64,000 nt of DNA from SCN-70-22 sp046327755 (GTDB lineage Bacteria > Gemmatimonadota > Gemmatimonadetes > Gemmatimonadales > Gemmatimonadaceae), in NCBI GenBank assembly GCA_046327755.1, contig JAXLXW010000001.1, positions 62,001 to 126,000 on the forward strand, written 5' to 3'. The position numbers and the translations under genes were made by a program. Positions 43,357-51,320 of the stretch are shown one piece after another (positions within the stretch are counted from its first letter, which is position 1; the number at the start of each line of letters is the position of its first letter). Under the pieces are notes generated by a model. It was given only the letters and a program-made list of their open reading frames with translations. It did not search any database and was not told the origin of the DNA.

Positions 43357-44964
43357 ATGATGGTGCCCCCGCAACGCCTCGCGCCCCTCCTGCTGGCCGC
43401 CCTCGCGCTCCCCCTGCCGGCAAGCGCGCAAGCCACGACGCGCCCGGCGGGGCAGCCGCCAGCCGCAACACGTCCGGCGCCGCCGTTCGTCATCGAGGAG
43501 GCGACGATCGGCGACGTGCACGCCGCCATGCAGCGCGGCGCCCTCACCTGCCGTGACCTCGTTGCGGGGTACCTGCGGCGCATCGAGGCGTACGACAAGA
43601 ACGGGCCCGGCATCAACGCGCTGGTCCTCATCAACCCGCAGGCGCTGGCGACCGCCGACTCGCTCGACCGACGCTACCAGCGCGAGGGATTCGTCGGCCC
43701 GCTGCACTGCATCCCGACGATCGTGAAGGACAACTTCGAGACCGTCGACCTCCCCACGAGCGCCGGGACGCTCGCGCTCAAGGGGTGGCAGCCCACGCGC
43801 GACGCCTTCCAGGTGCAACGCATCCGGGCAGCCGGCGCCATCGTCCTCGCCAAGTCGAACATGGCGGAGCTGGCCTTCTCCCCCAACGAGACCGTCTCGT
43901 CGATCCTGGCCGGCTACACGCGCAACCCGTACTCGCTCGATCGCGTCACCGCCGGCTCCAGCGGCGGCACGGCGGCCGCCGTGGCCTCCTCGTTCGGCAC
44001 CGTCGGCCTCGGGAGCGACACCGGGAACTCGATCCGCGGCCCCTCGGCGCACCAGGCGCTCGTGGGGATCCGCTCGACGATGGGGCTCACGTCGCGTACC
44101 GGCGTCGTCCCCCTCTTCGATTCGCAGGACATCGCCGGCCCCATGGCACGGACCGTCGCCGACGCTGCTGCCGTCTTCCAGGTGGTCGCGGGAGAGGACC
44201 CACTCGACGCGGTGACCGCCGCCGCCCGCGGACGCACGATCCCTCGGTACGCCGACTCGCTCCGCGCCGACGGGCTGCGAGGCGCGCGCATTGGCGTCCT
44301 CCACGCCGCCTACGACACCCCCACGCTCGACGGCGAGGTGCAGCAGGTCTTCCAGCGCGCACTCACCGACCTCGCCCGGCTGGGTGCTACCGTGGTCGAT
44401 CCGGTGGCGATCCCCGCCCTCGACTCCATCCGCCGGCTGCAATCGGGAGCCTGCTCCCCGTTCCGGCACGACTTCGATGCCTACATGGCGCGCGTCGCCG
44501 ACTCGCATCCCCCTGTCAGCACGGTCGACGAGATCCTCAAGTCGGGGCGCTACCACCCGTCCATCCAGGCGCGCCTCGAGGCGGCGGTGCGCGTCACCGA
44601 GTCGCCGATCGAGAGCCCGGGGTGCCAGGCGCGCGAACGGTATCGCGAGGCGCTGCGCGTGGCGCTCCGGCAGCTCATGGACTCGCTCAAGCTCGACGCC
44701 ATCGCCTATCCCACGTGGAGCAACCCGCCGCGCCTCATCGGCGACTTGAACACCCCTGGCGGCGACAACTCGCAGGTCTTCTCCCCCGCGACCGGATTCC
44801 CCGCCATTACCGTCCCCATGGGCTACACCCGCGCCGTCCTCCCCGCCGGGCTGCAGCTCCTCGCCCGCCCCTTCGCCGAAGCCACGCTTTTCAGGCTGGC
44901 CTACGCGTACGAACAGGGGACGCACCACCGCCACCCGCCGGCCACCGTCCCTCCGCTCCGGTAG
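43357..44964 (+). CDS. secreted amidase-signature family enzyme
   Basis: 535 residues with a signal peptide (APLLLAALALPLPASAQ). The Ser-cisSer-Lys triad is present: K124 (TIVKDNFE), the GSSGG serines at 201-202, and the nucleophile S225 (DTGNSIRGP). The protein should hydrolyse amide bonds of peptides or amidated compounds in the periplasm. It starts 20 bases after the DppC stop, in the peptide-scavenging operon. Confidence 0.9.
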   Translation: MMVPPQRLAPLLLAALALPLPASAQATTRPAGQPPAATRPAPPFVIEEATIGDVHAAMQRGALTCRDLVAGYLRRIEAYDKNGPGINALVLINPQALATADSLDRRYQREGFVGPLHCIPTIVKDNFETVDLPTSAGTLALKGWQPTRDAFQVQRIRAAGAIVLAKSNMAELAFSPNETVSSILAGYTRNPYSLDRVTAGSSGGTAAAVASSFGTVGLGSDTGNSIRGPSAHQALVGIRSTMGLTSRTGVVPLFDSQDIAGPMARTVADAAAVFQVVAGEDPLDAVTAAARGRTIPRYADSLRADGLRGARIGVLHAAYDTPTLDGEVQQVFQRALTDLARLGATVVDPVAIPALDSIRRLQSGACSPFRHDFDAYMARVADSHPPVSTVDEILKSGRYHPSIQARLEAAVRVTESPIESPGCQARERYREALRVALRQLMDSLKLDAIAYPTWSNPPRLIGDLNTPGGDNSQVFSPATGFPAITVPMGYTRAVLPAGLQLLARPFAEATLFRLAYAYEQGTHHRHPPATVPPLR

Positions 44965-44979
44965 CTCGCGCCCCCGGCC

Positions 44980-45000
44980 CCCCTCCCCGCTTCGGAGGGG
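44980..45000 (+). terminator. hairpin after the amidase gene
   Basis: CCCCTCC and GGAGGGG pair around a 7-base loop, 16 bases past the amidase stop and just before holB. No U-tract follows, so it may only partly insulate the genes. Confidence 0.3.
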
Positions 45001-45025
45001 CGCCCGACCGCACATATTTCCGCGC

Positions 45026-46108
45026 ATGTCCATCGTCCCGATTCACGGTCACGACGCGCTGCGCGCGCGCCTTGCCGACGCACTGGCCAAGGGGCTTCTC
45101 CCCCAAAGCCTCCTCCTGCACGGGGCGGGCGGGATCGGGAAGCAGCGTTTGGCTCTCTGGATCGCGCAGTCGCTTCTGTGCGACGGCGCCATCTCGCCGT
45201 GCGGACAGTGCCGGCACTGTCGCTACGTCCTCGACCTGACGCACCCGGACCTCATCTGGGTCTTCCCGCGCCCCAAGCTCAAGGACGCCGACCCGTCGCT
45301 GGATGAGATCAAGCAGGACCTGAACGAGGCGGTGCAGGAGCGCGCGGCAGCGCACGGGCTCTATGCCCCTCCGCCGGGGAGCGACGCAATCTTCGTCGCG
45401 ACGTCGCGCCTCCTCGTCCAGATGGCGGCGATCACCCCCGCCATGGCTCGGCGGAAGGTCATCATCGTCGGCGAGGCCGATCGCATGTCCCCCCCGCAGG
45501 AGAACGCCGAGGCACCGGCGGCGAACGCCTTCCTCAAGCTCCTCGAGGAACCGCCCGCCGACACGAACATCATCCTCACGTCGAGCGCACCGGGGGCGCT
45601 GTTGCCGACGATTCGGTCGCGCGTGGTCGCGGTGCGCGTCGCCCCACTCGCCGACGCCGCCATGCGACAGTGGCTCGCCGAGCCGCCGGTGAAGGACGCG
45701 CTCGACAAGGCGAAGCTCCCCGCGAGCGTCGACGAGCGCGTACGCCTGGCGGGCGGCGCCCCGGGGCGACTCCTCGCCACGCAGGAGACGAGCGCCGCCA
45801 GCGAGGCCGCCCGCCGGATCCTGGACGTCGCGGTCAGCGGCGACAAGAGCCGCGCCTTCAAGCTCGCCCTCGCCCAGGGGAGCGCCGGCGCACGCGGTTC
45901 CTTCACCGACATCCTCGAGGCGCTCAGCGTCGCCCTCCACGACCGCGCCCGCCAGGCCGTCGAACGAGCCGACGAACGCACCGCCCGCAACGCCGCCCGC
46001 GCCATGACCCTGGTCGAGGAGTCCAAGCTGATGGCCGGCGGCAACGTGAACCCCCAACTGATCACGACCGGCCTCCTCGCCGATCTCGCTCGCGTCCTGA
46101 ACGCCTAA
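45026..46108 (+). CDS. holB: DNA polymerase III delta' subunit
   Basis: 360 residues. P-loop HGAGGIGKQR (32-41), zinc-module cysteines C52, C59, C62 and C65 (CGQCRHC), the sensor/Walker B-like region RKVIIVGEADRMS, and NAFLKLLEEPPADTNIILTS with the arginine-finger-like TIRSRV. These define the clamp-loader delta' family. It loads the sliding clamp with tau/gamma and delta. Its stop codon is part of a GCCTAAC word, and a CTCGTCTT tract then leads into moaC. Confidence 0.92.
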   Translation: MSIVPIHGHDALRARLADALAKGLLPQSLLLHGAGGIGKQRLALWIAQSLLCDGAISPCGQCRHCRYVLDLTHPDLIWVFPRPKLKDADPSLDEIKQDLNEAVQERAAAHGLYAPPPGSDAIFVATSRLLVQMAAITPAMARRKVIIVGEADRMSPPQENAEAPAANAFLKLLEEPPADTNIILTSSAPGALLPTIRSRVVAVRVAPLADAAMRQWLAEPPVKDALDKAKLPASVDERVRLAGGAPGRLLATQETSAASEAARRILDVAVSGDKSRAFKLALAQGSAGARGSFTDILEALSVALHDRARQAVERADERTARNAARAMTLVEESKLMAGGNVNPQLITTGLLADLARVLNA

Positions 46109-46121
46109 CGCCCCGCCGCTT

Positions 46122-46156
46122 CCTCGTCTTCTCGTCTTCTCGTCCTCTCGTCTTCT
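46122..46156. repeat. CTCGTCTT low-complexity tract before moaC
   Basis: Four to five variants of CTCGTCTT/CTCGTCCT run directly up to the moaC ATG, leaving no Shine-Dalgarno sequence. The same 8-mer unit forms the arms of the spacer element at 23791-23925. Here only one arm is present. Confidence 0.6.
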
Positions 46157-46633
46157 ATGGAAAGGCTGACCCACATCGACGAAGCCGGCGCCGCCCGAAT
46201 GGTCGACATCTCCGCCAAGGCGCCGACGCCGCGAATGGCCCGGGCCCGCGGATCGATCACGATGCGCCCGGAAACCCTGGTTGCCATCCGCGAGAACCAG
46301 ATTGCCAAGGGCGACGTCCTCGCCGTGGCCCGGATCGCCGGGATCATGGGGGCGAAACGGACCTCGGAGCTGGTCCCGCTCTGCCATCCGATCGCCTTAT
46401 CTGACATTCAGTTACAGCTTTCCTTGGACGAAAACCTCCCCGGCGTCTGGGTCGAGGCGACCGCGAAAACGAGCGGTTCCACCGGCGTGGAGATGGAGGC
46501 CATAATGGGCGTAAGTGTGAGTTTGGTCACACTTTACGACATGGCGAAGGGGGTGGATAAGGGGATGGTGATCGGTCAAATTTCCCTCATCGAAAAGCGC
46601 GGCGGGAAGAGCGGGGATTGGGTGAGGACGTAA
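46157..46633 (+). CDS. moaC: cyclic pyranopterin monophosphate synthase, MoaC
   Basis: 158 residues, normal MoaC length. THIDEAGAARMVDIS, KRTSELVPLCHPI, the active-site stretch TGVEMEAIMGVSVSLVTLYD and the catalytic lysine region MAKGVDKGM are all conserved. It completes the ring of cyclic pyranopterin monophosphate in molybdenum-cofactor synthesis. The 3' half uses AT-rich codons unlike its neighbours (two TTA codons, ATA, CTT, TTG, ACA). A perfect CRP-type palindrome lies within it (46516-46531). No other moa gene is nearby. Confidence 0.94.
   Translation: MERLTHIDEAGAARMVDISAKAPTPRMARARGSITMRPETLVAIRENQIAKGDVLAVARIAGIMGAKRTSELVPLCHPIALSDIQLQLSLDENLPGVWVEATAKTSGSTGVEMEAIMGVSVSLVTLYDMAKGVDKGMVIGQISLIEKRGGKSGDWVRT
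46516..46531. promoter_or_regulatory. CRP/FNR-family-type palindrome inside moaC
   Basis: TGTGA-GTTTGG-TCACA matches the Escherichia coli CRP consensus exactly. The symmetry extends to AAGTGTGA/TCACACTT (46513-46534). It lies about 190 bases upstream of the lytic transglycosylase gene. Low-GC codons here suggest constraint at the DNA level, but no strong -10 is positioned for it. Confidence 0.45.
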
Positions 46634-46720
46634 ACGACCCCCGCCGCTTTCATCAGGATCTGGTCGCCCGACTGCTCGTGGGGTTTAGGGCTCACCGGCT
46701 GACGATAGAGGACGGCATAC

Positions 46721-47413
46721 ATGAAGGATCTCAGCAAGTCGTACGTGCACCGCGGCGACGCGGAGCGACGAAAGCGGAGAGTCCGAGGAGCGATCATGCT
46801 GGTGGGGGTCATCACCGCCGGCACCATGGCCGCCAGGAACTGGGAACCCGCTGAGGCCACCGCGACCCCACTCCGGCGCACATTGGCCGATCGCGCCGAG
46901 GTCCAGCGTCTCCAGCGTCAGATCGAGGACGCGCGCGGGGACCTCCGGCTCGCCAGCGCTCAGCTCGAGCGCTGGAACCGCATCTTCCACTATTCGCACA
47001 AGTTCCGGATCCCGGCCGACCTGGCTGGCGCCGTGTACGATGCTGCCATCGCCGAGCGCATCGACCCAGAGCTCGCCTTCCCGCTGGTGAAGCTGGAGAG
47101 CGACTTCAAGGAGTCGGCACTCAGCGAGGCGGGGGCGATCGGCCTCACGCAGCTCATGCTGTCGACGGCCAAGTTCTACGACCCGACGCTCACCCGGGCG
47201 CGCCTGCACGAGCGGCACACCAACCTCCACATCGGCTTCCGCTACCTCCGCGACCTGATCCGGGAGCAGCGCGGTGACATCCAGATGGCGCTCCTGGCCT
47301 ACAACCGCGGACCGACGGCGGTCGAGGTGGCGAAGGAGCTCGACCTGGATGCCTCGAACGGCTACGACCGCATCCTGCTCAAGGGGTACCGCGGGAAGGG
47401 GATCCTGGACTGA
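46721..47413 (+). CDS. membrane-anchored lytic transglycosylase (SLT domain)
   Basis: 230 residues. A basic N-terminus is followed by one transmembrane helix (about 23-38), a short coiled coil (AEVQRLQRQIEDARGDLRLA), and an SLT domain. E126 in LVKLESDFKESA is the catalytic acid, with GAIGLTQLM and ALLAYNRGPTAVE as typical motifs. It cleaves peptidoglycan to 1,6-anhydro products at the inner membrane's outer face. It converges on the LysM transglycosylase gene with 28 bases between the stops. Confidence 0.88.
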   Translation: MKDLSKSYVHRGDAERRKRRVRGAIMLVGVITAGTMAARNWEPAEATATPLRRTLADRAEVQRLQRQIEDARGDLRLASAQLERWNRIFHYSHKFRIPADLAGAVYDAAIAERIDPELAFPLVKLESDFKESALSEAGAIGLTQLMLSTAKFYDPTLTRARLHERHTNLHIGFRYLRDLIREQRGDIQMALLAYNRGPTAVEVAKELDLDASNGYDRILLKGYRGKGILD

Positions 47414-47441
47414 ACGAGTCGCCGTAGCCGCGACGCCGGGA

Positions 47442-49214
47442 CTATCGGGCGGCCGTCTTCTTTCGGGAGACGGCCGCCTTCTTCTTGGCCGAAGCTCCCC
47501 CCGACTTCTTCTTGGTCGGCTTCTTCACCGTCGACTTCTTCCCGGTCGACTTCCCGGCGGTCGCCTTCCGCGACGATGAGCTGCCAGCCTTGGCGCTGCG
47601 CCCCTTGGAAGCGCGTGACGACGCCCGCGACGACGTCGCGCTTCTCGCCCCGCGCGACGAACTGGCACGTGCTGCCCCGCCCTTCACGATGATCGTCTGC
47701 CCGGGGTAGATCACCGCCCGCTTGAGGCGATTGAGGCGGACGAGTGCCGAGACGCTGGTCTTGTATCGCTTGGCGATCGCCCCGAGCGACTCGCCGCGTC
47801 GTACGACGTGCGTCACGCGCCCACCGCCGGACGATCCGCCCGACCCATACCGCTCGATCGACGGATCGGGGACGTCGAAAGCCCCTTGCACCACCAGTGT
47901 CGTGGGGACGAGGAGCGACTGCCCTGCGATCAGTCGCCCCTTTCGCGTCGCAATCTTGCGGTTGAACCACTGGAGGTGACGCACCTGCACGTCGTGCTCG
48001 CGAGCGATCGACGCGAGCGACTCGCCCTTCTTCGTCGTGACACGCTCGAAGGCCACCCGTTCGCTGGGCGCCAGTGCGGCGAACGCCGAATCGAAGGTCG
48101 CCCCCGAACCAGGCGGAATGCGGACGGCGACCTGCGCGTCGGGCGGCGTCACCCCGCGCAGCAGGTGCGGGTTGAGCGTCTGGACCTCGCGCACCGTCAC
48201 ACCGAGCGCCTTCGCGACCGCCGCGACCGGCGTGAGCGACGGCACCATCACCGAGTCGTAGGCATAGCGCGCGACCGAGTCGAGCTGGATGCCGTACTTC
48301 TCCGGTGTCTTCCCGATCAGCGCCGCTGCGATCAACTGCGGGACGTAGTTCTTCGTCTCGGCCCGCAGGTAGTCCTGCTCGGCGAGGGCGAAGAAACAGT
48401 CCTCGCCCTCCACGGCCGTCAATTCGTCGTCGAACTTCTTGAGCCCGCGCGAGACGCGCCCCGGGCCACCGTTGTAGGCCGCCGCCGCGAGATAGAGGGA
48501 GCCGAACTGACCGCGCAGGTCGCGAATGAAGCGAGCCGCCGCATCGGTCGACTTCATCGGGTCGCGGCGCTCGTCGACCCACCAGTCCACGCGCAGCCCC
48601 ACGCCGCGCGCCGTCGACGACATGAACTGCCACATCCCCACCGCAGCGGCGCGAGAGTAGGCGTGCGGATCGAATCCGCTCTCCACCAATCCCAGGAAGT
48701 ACATGTCCTCGGGAATGCCGGCCGCGCGGAACTTCTCGCGGATCATCGGCTCGTACTGCTTGCCGCGCTGCAGCCGCTCCACGAAGCGCCCGCGCGCCGT
48801 CCCCAGGAAGAGGTTCATGTAGTGCGCGACTTTCTCCTGCGTCGCGTACGCATCGACCTCGATGTCCCACGACGGCTCACCCCCGGTATTCGACGTGGAG
48901 TCGACATCGATCACGCGCGTGGACGCCAGCCCGCTCAGCACCGAATCGGGGACGTCGAAGACCGAGCTCACGTTCCGGATCGCCGCGCTCAGCGTCGCGT
49001 TGACCGAATCGGGGACGGCGAGCGAATCCGGCTTGTCCGCCGCTCGCTCCGCCATCGTCTTCGTCGTGCTGTCGCTCGTCACCGCGGGTGCGCCTCGATC
49101 GGGCGACGGCCCGGCCGGCGGCGGAGTGGGACGGATCGCCGGCGCGCACCCCGCCGCCAGCACCAGTGCCACCAGCGCGAGCGGCCTCGCATCGCAACGC
49201 ACGATCGAACGCAC
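47442..49214 (-). CDS. MltD-like lytic transglycosylase lipoprotein with LysM domains and basic tail
   Basis: About 590 residues from the GTG at 49214 (GTG at 49202 is an alternative; neither has a good ribosome-binding site). A lipoprotein signal ends in LAAGC (C23). The SLT domain has GLVESGFDPHAYSR with catalytic glutamate, AVGMWQFM and AAAYNGGPGRV. LysM-type modules follow (GESLASIAREHDVQVRHLQW and GESLGAIAKRYKTSVSALVR), with a weaker one before. The C-terminal 85 residues are Lys/Ala/Ser-rich and histone H1-like (KKSTVKKPTKKKSGG), which is unusual for this family. It remodels peptidoglycan from the outer membrane's inner leaflet. Confidence 0.88.
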   Translation of the reverse strand: MRSIVRCDARPLALVALVLAAGCAPAIRPTPPPAGPSPDRGAPAVTSDSTTKTMAERAADKPDSLAVPDSVNATLSAAIRNVSSVFDVPDSVLSGLASTRVIDVDSTSNTGGEPSWDIEVDAYATQEKVAHYMNLFLGTARGRFVERLQRGKQYEPMIREKFRAAGIPEDMYFLGLVESGFDPHAYSRAAAVGMWQFMSSTARGVGLRVDWWVDERRDPMKSTDAAARFIRDLRGQFGSLYLAAAAYNGGPGRVSRGLKKFDDELTAVEGEDCFFALAEQDYLRAETKNYVPQLIAAALIGKTPEKYGIQLDSVARYAYDSVMVPSLTPVAAVAKALGVTVREVQTLNPHLLRGVTPPDAQVAVRIPPGSGATFDSAFAALAPSERVAFERVTTKKGESLASIAREHDVQVRHLQWFNRKIATRKGRLIAGQSLLVPTTLVVQGAFDVPDPSIERYGSGGSSGGGRVTHVVRRGESLGAIAKRYKTSVSALVRLNRLKRAVIYPGQTIIVKGGAARASSSRGARSATSSRASSRASKGRSAKAGSSSSRKATAGKSTGKKSTVKKPTKKKSGGASAKKKAAVSRKKTAAR

Positions 49215-49612
49215 AATGGAACGCGCTCGAACAGTCGCGCGCGCGCTGTGCGTCAGGCAGGGGATGGCGGGAAGTGAAATGCCGACCTCCAACGGGAGGT
49301 GTGGGACGAGGCGGAACGCGCTGCGCCAGCCGAGTGCAACGCAGCGACGCGAGGCGCGACCCTGGGCTCGAGATTGACGTCGCTCGCCACACGGCAAGCG
49401 CCTCAATCTCGCACGCGGTCCGAGGCTTGGGAACCTCGTACCCGCGGGTCGCGCCGCTGTTGCACACACGCGCACGCGTGCTCGACCGAGCGCATGTGCG
49501 CGCCATCACGATCGCACGTCGCCCCCTCCCCGCGCAGGGGGAATCTGCCTGACGAGTGGCCGGTGGATGCGCCTAGCGAGCGCGCCGTGAGCCGCGGGCG
49601 CGCTGCGGGCGC
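49215..49612. other. spacer upstream of the MltD-like gene
   Basis: These 398 bases contain no convincing gene. The only structure noted is a loose inverted repeat GAGATTGA (49370-49377) / TCAATCTC (49403-49410), plus a CG-alternating stretch. Candidate -35/-10 pairs are too weak to call. Confidence 0.4.
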
Positions 49613-50113
49613 TCAGCGAGTGGCGATCGCGTTCCCCAGCAGCCGGTTCGTCGCCTGCAACGTCGCGATCACCGCGCCGCGGAGCGGATCCTCTCCTGCC
49701 AGGTGACAGCCGAGGAGTCGCCGCTCCTTCCCGCGCTCGCCGTTGGGCGATTCCCCGTCCACGCACTGCACGCTCACGATGACCACGTTGGCGTCGAAGG
49801 CGCGCATCTGCTTCACCCCCAGCAGCTCGAACCGGAGCGTTCCCCGCGAGAACTCCTCGATGGCGCGCAGCGTCGCCTCGGCCGCGAGCCGAATGTCACC
49901 GAGCGGAGCCGAGATCCCCTCCGCACGCCCCACCACTGCGTCGCCAGGCTGGTACTCGAGCTCGACCTCGGCCGCGCAGCGCGCGTTCGGCGTGCGCTCG
50001 AACGAGAAGCGCGTGAAGCGCAGGCGCTCGCGGCGCACGGCGCTCGCCGTGGCGCGGTCGTCCAGCGCGCCAACAACGAGGGACAGGTTCAGGTCATCCG
50101 CGGGGAGTCGCAT
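49613..50113 (-). CDS. conserved hypothetical protein, single alpha/beta domain
   Basis: 166 residues from the ATG at 50113. There is no signal peptide or membrane helix, so it is probably cytoplasmic. Alternating strands and helices are seen (LRFTRFSFERTPNARCAAEVEL, then AAEATLRAIEEFSRGTLRFELLGVKQMRAFDANVVIVSVQC), ending in GCHLAGEDPLRGAVIATLQA. The strand-helix layout and the final GAVIATLQATNRLLG helix recall regulatory ligand-binding domains such as that of LeuA, but this is a weak visual analogy. No function is assigned. Longer starts (to 50443) overlap the divergent beta-lactamase-like gene and are rejected. Confidence 0.65.
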   Translation of the reverse strand: MRLPADDLNLSLVVGALDDRATASAVRRERLRFTRFSFERTPNARCAAEVELEYQPGDAVVGRAEGISAPLGDIRLAAEATLRAIEEFSRGTLRFELLGVKQMRAFDANVVIVSVQCVDGESPNGERGKERRLLGCHLAGEDPLRGAVIATLQATNRLLGNAIATR

Positions 50114-50307
50114 TGGGCCCGGCCGACTGGAGGTATGAGGGCACGTGCTAGGGGAATCCCCTGTCACACGACTTCCCCCCATGAGAGGCAACACACCGGG
50201 TGCCGCTCGGGGCCAGCAGCGCGCGATTCCGCTCGGACGCCTCGTCAGGCAGGCGCGACCTCCACACACGGATTGCCCGCAGCGCCCCGGCGGTGGATCT
50301 TCGTCGC

Positions 50308-51276
50308 ATGCCTTCGCCACGCCCGCTGGTCCAGCCCGCCTTGTCCCGTGCGCACCGCACCACCCGCCGCCTCTTCCTGGCCATGGCGGCGGCCTCGACG
50401 CTACATGTCGCCGGCGCCGACGCACAGTCCTCCCCCCCAACACACCCGCTGCAGGCGCGCATCCAGGCGCGGGTTGCCGAGCTCCCCGGGGTCACCGCGG
50501 CGGTGTACTTCCGCGACCTGGGGACCGGGGAGACCGTGACCTGGAACGCCGACACCGTCTTCCACGCCGCGAGCACGATGAAGGTCCCGGTGATGATCGA
50601 GTACTTCCGCGCCATCGACGACGGGCGGCTTTCGCGCGATCAGCGCCTGACGCTGGTCAACCGCTTCGCCTCGATCGTCGACGGCTCGTCCTACACGCTG
50701 GATGCGGGTGACGACTCGGACAGCTCGCTCTACCAGGCGGTGGGGCGCGAGATCCCGGTGCGGGAGTTGGTCGAGCGGATGATCACCCGATCCAGCAACC
50801 TGGCGACCAACGTCGTGATCTCGCTCGTCGGCGCGCCGCGGGCGCAGGCCACCGCGCGAGCCCTCGGCGCGTCGACGATCAACGTGCGGCGCGGAGTGGA
50901 GGACAACCTCGCCTTTCGCGCGGGACTCAACAACACCACCACGGCGCGCGACCTGGGGGCACTCTTCGAGGCGCTCGCTCGCGGGACCGCCGCGTCGCCG
51001 GCTTCGACCGCCGAGATGCTGGAGATCCTCGAACGGCAGGAGTTCAACGACGAGATCCCGGCGGGGCTCCCTCCCGGGACCCGCGTCGCCCACAAGACCG
51101 GATGGATCACCGCCACCATGCACGATGCGGCGCTCGTCCTGCCAGCCAAGGGTGCACCGTTCGTGCTGGTCGTCCTCACCCGCGGCGTTCCCGACGAGAA
51201 GACGGGACAGCGACTCATCCAGGACATCGCGCGCACCGTCTGGGAGCACGCCACCACGCCTGGAAAGGGCCGGTAG
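50308..51276 (+). CDS. secreted class A beta-lactamase-like serine hydrolase
   Basis: 322 residues with a signal peptide (TRRLFLAMAAASTLHVAGADAQ). SxxK is S89-TM-K92, the SxN-type motif is S162-S163-N164 (class A usually SDN), and KTG is K263-T264-G265. E198 in GVEDNLAF occupies about the place of the deacylating glutamate, but the omega loop differs from classical enzymes (GLNNTTTARDL follows). It may hydrolyse beta-lactams weakly or act on peptidoglycan peptides. Resistance cannot be inferred. It is divergent from the small conserved gene and converges on the sensor kinase. Confidence 0.8.
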   Translation: MPSPRPLVQPALSRAHRTTRRLFLAMAAASTLHVAGADAQSSPPTHPLQARIQARVAELPGVTAAVYFRDLGTGETVTWNADTVFHAASTMKVPVMIEYFRAIDDGRLSRDQRLTLVNRFASIVDGSSYTLDAGDDSDSSLYQAVGREIPVRELVERMITRSSNLATNVVISLVGAPRAQATARALGASTINVRRGVEDNLAFRAGLNNTTTARDLGALFEALARGTAASPASTAEMLEILERQEFNDEIPAGLPPGTRVAHKTGWITATMHDAALVLPAKGAPFVLVVLTRGVPDEKTGQRLIQDIARTVWEHATTPGKGR

Positions 51277-51320
51277 GTCCCGGCCGCCTGCGCGAGTCGC
51301 TCGACGGACGCCGGGCGGCG

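Noticed and set aside
44891..46387. A 498-codon minus-strand frame opposite holB and moaC
   Set aside because: holB and moaC are certain on the plus strand. The frame has no family motif.
49370..49410. GAGATTGA/TCAATCTC inverted repeat as an operator
   Set aside because: The loop is 25 bases and there is no credible promoter nearby; it is reported only as part of the spacer.
50308..51276. Calling the beta-lactamase-like protein a resistance gene
   Set aside because: The omega region and SxN motif deviate from known enzymes; activity against antibiotics cannot be judged from sequence.
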